Shown here: one piece after another, positions 63,782 through 64,000 of the stretch
How the letters are laid out: each line of letters begins with the position of its first letter
Position numbering within the stretch: the stretch's first letter is position 1
Source: Procambarus clarkii
Taxonomy: Eukaryota > Arthropoda > Malacostraca > Decapoda > Cambaridae
Assembly: GCF_040958095.1 (NCBI RefSeq)
Contig: NC_091152.1
Span: 18,384,796-18,448,795 of the forward strand
DNA: 64,000 nt
Direction of reading: 5' to 3'
The notes under the pieces: model-generated
Told to the model about the DNA's origin: nothing
Database searches by the model: none
Seen by the model: only the letters and a program-made list of their open reading frames with translations
Made by a program: the position numbers and the translations under genes

Positions 63782-64000
63782 GTAAGTCACTTCAACACTT
63801 TCTTAAGTCTCATTACACCTCCTACATCACCACTACTCTTTGTAATATATTCCCTCTACTGACAAATGTGTCTAGTTAATTTTTAATCTTATTTTTTATA
63901 CGTGTTTAATCTTCAAATGTCAATTGTTTTCGAAATATTTATATAGCAAATTTAAGTTATTTGGGCCGTTATTTCGTTTTGGGGCCGAAATCATAATGGC

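Overview
The window is eukaryotic and almost certainly from a decapod crustacean, most likely a crayfish. The evidence is a crustacean-type metallothionein (MPGPCC start, arthropod TCAGT initiator), a split phosducin-like 3 gene, and a dense mix of DIRS, R1/jockey-like and CR1-like LINEs, Tigger, piggyBac, tRNA-derived SINEs and long minisatellites. No bacterial operons, CRISPR arrays or rRNA genes were seen. Most open frames in the window are chance frames or transposon debris. Only two host genes can be supported.

Host gene 1 is PDCL3 (phosducin-like 3, a thioredoxin-fold co-chaperone of the CCT chaperonin) on the minus strand, about 42110 down to 15769. It has six coding exons: 42105-42110 (ATG CAG, inferred), 33370-33502, 23617-23753, 17408-17557, 17079-17226 and 15835-15980. 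Joined, they give 239 codons in one frame, the usual length of the family. One intron has a GC-AG boundary. Its introns hold most of the transposons of the central window.

Host gene 2 is a metallothionein on the plus strand: a promoter with a metal-response element, TATA box and initiator (61434-61497), exon 1 (61561-61582), exon 2 (63704-63781) and a third exon beyond the window edge. Its first intron carries a 37-bp minisatellite and a young SINE.

Layout. 1-6.5 kb: decayed DIRS elements. 7.5-8.2 kb: 32-bp satellite. 8.7-15.2 kb: foldback MITEs, LINE and SINE pieces. 15.8-42.1 kb: PDCL3 exons and introns, containing a Tigger element with three further insertions (18356-23155), a broken piggyBac (24971-27175), a DIRS recombinase remnant (28180-29570), a second Tigger interrupted by the same piggyBac-type element (29575-32313), a foldback with a captured LINE piece (35.6-36.3 kb) and two LINE copies set in CA repeats (37.85-41.35 kb). 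42.8-45.9 kb: a 51-bp satellite. 46-49 kb: LINE 3' ends, GC-rich and AT-repeat DNA. 49.4-51.9 kb: a 12/13-bp satellite. 52.4-61 kb: CR1-like LINEs, a retroelement gag remnant and a SINE. 61.2-64 kb: metallothionein.

The most unusual points are the precise nested insertions with readable target-site duplications, a 3' domain shared by a LINE and a SINE family, two minisatellites with a common hairpin core that also resembles a LINE 3' end, and direct repeats flanking PDCL3 exon 3. Family names of transposons were assigned by reading translated motifs, without database searches.
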